64,000 nucleotides of DNA from Planctomycetota bacterium (GTDB lineage Bacteria; Planctomycetota; UBA8742; UBA2392): NCBI GenBank assembly GCA_016712285.1, contig JADJRK010000001.1, positions 186,001 to 250,000 of the forward strand, given 5' to 3'. Shown here one piece after another: positions 62,201 through 64,000 of this stretch. Below the pieces are notes generated by a model, which made no database searches, was not told the DNA's origin, and worked only from the letters and a program-made list of their open reading frames with translations. Numbering within the stretch: position 1 is the stretch's first letter; the number at the start of each line of letters is the position of its first letter. A program made the position numbers and the translations under genes.

Positions 62201-64000
62201 TAGTTGTAGCGGAACTCGCGTGTTCCGTCGGCTTGCAGGTTTCGATTGTTGTCGTACGTAAGGCCGACGTTGCCGATCCCGGTGTAGTTGTTGCGCGAGC
62301 CCTCGCCGTCGCTGGCCGGGTTGTCGGGATCCGCTCCCGGGTCGTCGCTGGTGTCGTAATCAGTCTTCTGTGTGGGCGGGTTGCTGCTCTCATCGAACTG
62401 GCCCGGGATGGGATCGGTGGGGTCCGCGCTGCCGCGATACCAGTTGACCCGCTCGCGTGTGCCGGTGTGGCGGCGGCTGTAAATCACGCGGTCGCTGTGC
62501 GTAACGTCGTTGGTGTTGACGTTGGGCCAGTGGATGCTCGACAGGTCAAGCGGCGCGCTGCCGCCGCTGTCGTCCTGGGTGACTCCGTAAGTCGCTTTCT
62601 CAAGCTGGTTGGCGCTGTCGTAGAAGTAGAAGTCCGTGGCGTCGGGCGTGGTGCTGCTGCCGTCGTCATCCTCTTCGTACCAGCGCGCCTCGTACAGCAT
62701 CATGCTGTTTTCGTCGTAGGCGGTGTCAAAGCGTCCCAGCAACCGTTGTCCGAAACTGGCCGACGAGTCATCCCGCGTATGGCGCACCTGGATCACGCGC
62801 AGCAAGTCGTCGCGCTTGAACTCGCTGATGATCGGCCGGTTCGGGTCCTGCGGGTGGCGCTTGAGGTGCCGCGAATGCAGCAACCCGCCGCCGAGGTAGT
62901 CGTACTCCGAGATAGGATCAGAATCGGTCACCCAGCCGCCGCCGGTGTTGACACTGCGCCAGGTTTCAACCGGCCGGTGCTTGCGGTCGAAGTGCCAGGC
63001 TGTGCGCGTGACGCCGCTGGGGTTCTGGCGCTGGTAGCGGCGGCCTGACTCGTCGAACCAGCTCTGGACTGTGCCTGTGCTGGTGTAAGGCGTGCTCAAG
63101 CCGGGGTGCGCGTCATAAACAATCTGCTGCTGGCGCTCGATGCCTGAGAGCGTGTTGAACAGGCTGTTGACTTCCGTGAGGTCGTCGCTGCCGTCGTTAG
63201 TGCGGCCCCGGCCTGCGCGGTACATGCCGTCGTACTCGTACTCCATGCCGGCTTCACCGATGATGCCGAAGGCGTTGCCAGCCGCGGCGCTGCCGGTTTC
63301 TTCAAGCAGGTTGTCGTTGTTGTCCCACGTGAAGGCGATCTCGGTGCCGTTGGCGTCGGTGGACAGCAGCAGGTTGCCGTTGCCGTCGTAAGCCCCGCTC
63401 TTGGTGTAGTAGGGCGTGCCCGAAACCGTGGTCAGCGAATGCCCGCTGCCGGCGCTGGATTTCAGCGGCGTGCCGGTGCCGCCATCGGGGTACTGGGTTT
63501 GCAGCCAGCGGTGCGCAAGGTCGTAACGCACATAACTGCGGCTGCCGGTCGGGCCGATGCTTTCCTTGACGTTGGAATTCTTGTCGTAAACGGTGCGGCT
63601 GACGATGTCGCGGGTGGACGTGGTGACATAGCCGGTGGAGGGGCTGATGTCGCGGTACTCCACGTCGCTGATCTCGGCGCGGATGGGGCGGTCCAGCAGG
63701 TCGTAGCCATACACGCGCTCAACGCCCTTGCGGTCCACGGTGAATACGCGGTTGCCGCGCGAGTCGTAGCGGTACTCGCGGGTGTAGCCGCTGCCGGACG
63801 GGTAGGGCGCTTCGTCTTCGACCAGCCGGTTCAGGCTGTCGTAGGTGAAGCTGGTAGCAAGCACCTTGTCGCCACCGCTGCCCGCGTCGTCGTACAGGTA
63901 CGCCGTGATGCCGACGACGTTGCCGTTCAGGTCGTAGTCGTAGAAGTCGTAGTTGTCGTAGTCGAGCTTATCAGGGCCGCCGCCGTCGCGGTCGTCGATG
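59290..64000 (-). CDS. RHS/YD-repeat pretoxin with Hint domain (N-terminus outside window)
   Basis: The frame is open to the right edge (YDLNGNVV upstream of 63864), so the start is not in the window. It has many YD repeats (YDSLNRLVEDE, YRYDSRGNR, FRYNYRNQL), a LamG-like region near 61600-61900, a Cys-rich and Gly-rich linker, and a PT-Hint autoprocessing domain: NCFVEGTLVW, GDHVLSRHES, TEEHPFWVTS and a final AIWVHN. The last 85 residues are the toxin tip: basic, with AHKKIVEAREKARAERR and GIDEEHSKRPKSNPGG; its class is unclear. This should be a contact-dependent polymorphic toxin, with immunity by the overlapping downstream gene. Confidence 0.92.
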   Translation of the reverse strand, partial: IDDRDGGGPDKLDYDNYDFYDYDLNGNVVGITAYLYDDAGSGGDKVLATSFTYDSLNRLVEDEAPYPSGSGYTREYRYDSRGNRVFTVDRKGVERVYGYDLLDRPIRAEISDVEYRDISPSTGYVTTSTRDIVSRTVYDKNSNVKESIGPTGSRSYVRYDLAHRWLQTQYPDGGTGTPLKSSAGSGHSLTTVSGTPYYTKSGAYDGNGNLLLSTDANGTEIAFTWDNNDNLLEETGSAAAGNAFGIIGEAGMEYEYDGMYRAGRGRTNDGSDDLTEVNSLFNTLSGIERQQQIVYDAHPGLSTPYTSTGTVQSWFDESGRRYQRQNPSGVTRTAWHFDRKHRPVETWRSVNTGGGWVTDSDPISEYDYLGGGLLHSRHLKRHPQDPNRPIISEFKRDDLLRVIQVRHTRDDSSASFGQRLLGRFDTAYDENSMMLYEARWYEEDDDGSSTTPDATDFYFYDSANQLEKATYGVTQDDSGGSAPLDLSSIHWPNVNTNDVTHSDRVIYSRRHTGTRERVNWYRGSADPTDPIPGQFDESSNPPTQKTDYDTSDDPGADPDNPASDGEGSRNNYTGIGNVGLTYDNNRNLQADGTREFRYNYRNQLRKVWRKSDRDQDGLISQYREDAFGRRVLTHSWWELARRVYFDTRFELDVNMDADGDSSPMDYINGGITSTASAPMSHPHQLAEWESRIHRTHATLESHYYDFLLYVPQDHGEDVYLGMLGVYGTTGDCELHIYSDRYELWDMTGPTLLDDHYATTGGWRNIGLRAGIDAGVWLDGEKILDYGPVAETGTIVKFGTLAPGDEQSGIELYENLNYIRSYNRSQADMSQPPGAETGGYPVGGPRVTHTEYDGPTMLDAKEVDDNGSGAAAVYLAWESEEDGTRIRHEHSGGEYTDLHLPNPRRHGALIIRDAADQWVNDEGTLTLDDEARPGVAVNMLVDAVGQPTACVQADPAQLTFCWGPGGDANIFVAPVYSQDGHTFAHGVGVDRAPDQTTHTDSGVYLVGTVGGNAEADAGGEGANNTDAGDCCFRSHDSSVASDTAQVCGNTGGVHNGNGGNVYEYPPDVMLSGGYTGPTIAEVFGDDTEIGIPMGEINGKPITWRPNRGNGGEAVIEGGNVRELEEVAKKTGLPTDKIDIARPAGCVVGGGDSEAGIIAGIVWEWIKVTGVEIAKDIAIDVAIMIVTAGLGGPIVAARHIVDAAETTGEAVEGAAILAENPSQVASDLKQFIQTPEGKAAVVKLLIVAAVVAATTRALSKFTSWNCFVEGTLVWVLRDGWTLEEALALLARGAPIWLVAELVRIEQIMVGDHVLSRHESSESAPVTFSRVGETYKRTASNLVQLTTTSSESRSTGTLVATEEHPFWVTSSGGHYFAPAEPKASGATHTRVYAATTTAPASLVRHGWAFAGDLQPGHVLATPDCTERVAVASSQQLFNGPTTVYNLAVEGTATYFVSPPDAPEQAIWVHNAKKYGPKGGEIPDAHKKIVEAREKARAERRNAQARAAQPTECRQNPQGSKKAKGAQDGPSGERPSARRWRKQKDAGTRERNIGIDEEHSKRPKSNPGGAVGG

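Noticed and set aside
62098..63048. 316-residue plus-strand frame opposite the RHS gene
   Set aside because: Valine/alanine-rich antisense shadow of the YD-repeat coding strand.

Overview
This is GC-rich bacterial DNA with no rRNA and no intact tRNA. The gene set points to a bacterium with very large secreted and membrane proteins: a 2101-residue alpha-2-macroglobulin, two membrane Ser/Thr kinases with WD40 or TPR-like tails, SBBP-repeat and cadherin-like surface proteins, and an RHS toxin. I think Planctomycetota or a relative is most likely, but this rests on protein style only, and Myxococcota-like lineages are not excluded.

Layout. (1) 1-9.5 kb: a secreted repeat protein running off the left edge, divergent from an alpha-2-macroglobulin gene. 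(2) 9,722-41,888: a 32-kb integrative element bounded by two identical 48-bp direct repeats. Each repeat is the 3' part of a tRNA-Gly(CCC) gene on the minus strand. A tyrosine integrase lies just inside the left repeat. An excisionase-like gene and a replication module (initiator-like wHTH protein and DnaC-like loader) lie just inside the right one. The left half carries plasmid/phage-like genes: a small-terminase-like HTH protein, a RecB/Cas4-like nuclease, a sliding-clamp-like protein, a DUF932 protein, and a phosphorothioate-type McrA HNH nuclease. The right half (21.8-39.4 kb) is a defence island: SNF2 helicase with DUF3883, AlbA_2/ATPase regulator, PD-(D/E)XK-like protein, CBS-HEPN fusion, DUF1156 DNA methylase (frameshifted), PLD nuclease, an EVE-like protein, an inverted two-gene PD-(D/E)XK cassette, a HEPN-DUF499 ATPase, and a stand-alone HEAGH metalloprotease. 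There are no capsid, tail or conjugation genes.

(3) 41.8-43.5 kb: the right tRNA-derived repeat is followed by inverted arm-type repeats and a second tyrosine integrase. This looks like a second element inserted in tandem at the same tRNA; its right end and the intact tRNA are not in the window. (4) 43.5-57.4 kb: a minus-strand operon of kinase (TPR-like), SBBP-repeat membrane protein, kinase (28 WD40 blades), and, after a gap, an unknown 326-residue protein. Both kinases have an extra N-terminal domain with an RN...H motif resembling HEPN domains. The SBBP protein and the WD40 kinase end in the same unusual C-terminal tail. This operon is the best candidate here for an undescribed system. 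(5) 57.4-64 kb: a decayed IS481-like transposase, an orphan RHS fragment, a probable immunity gene, and a large RHS/YD-repeat pretoxin with a Hint domain running off the right edge.
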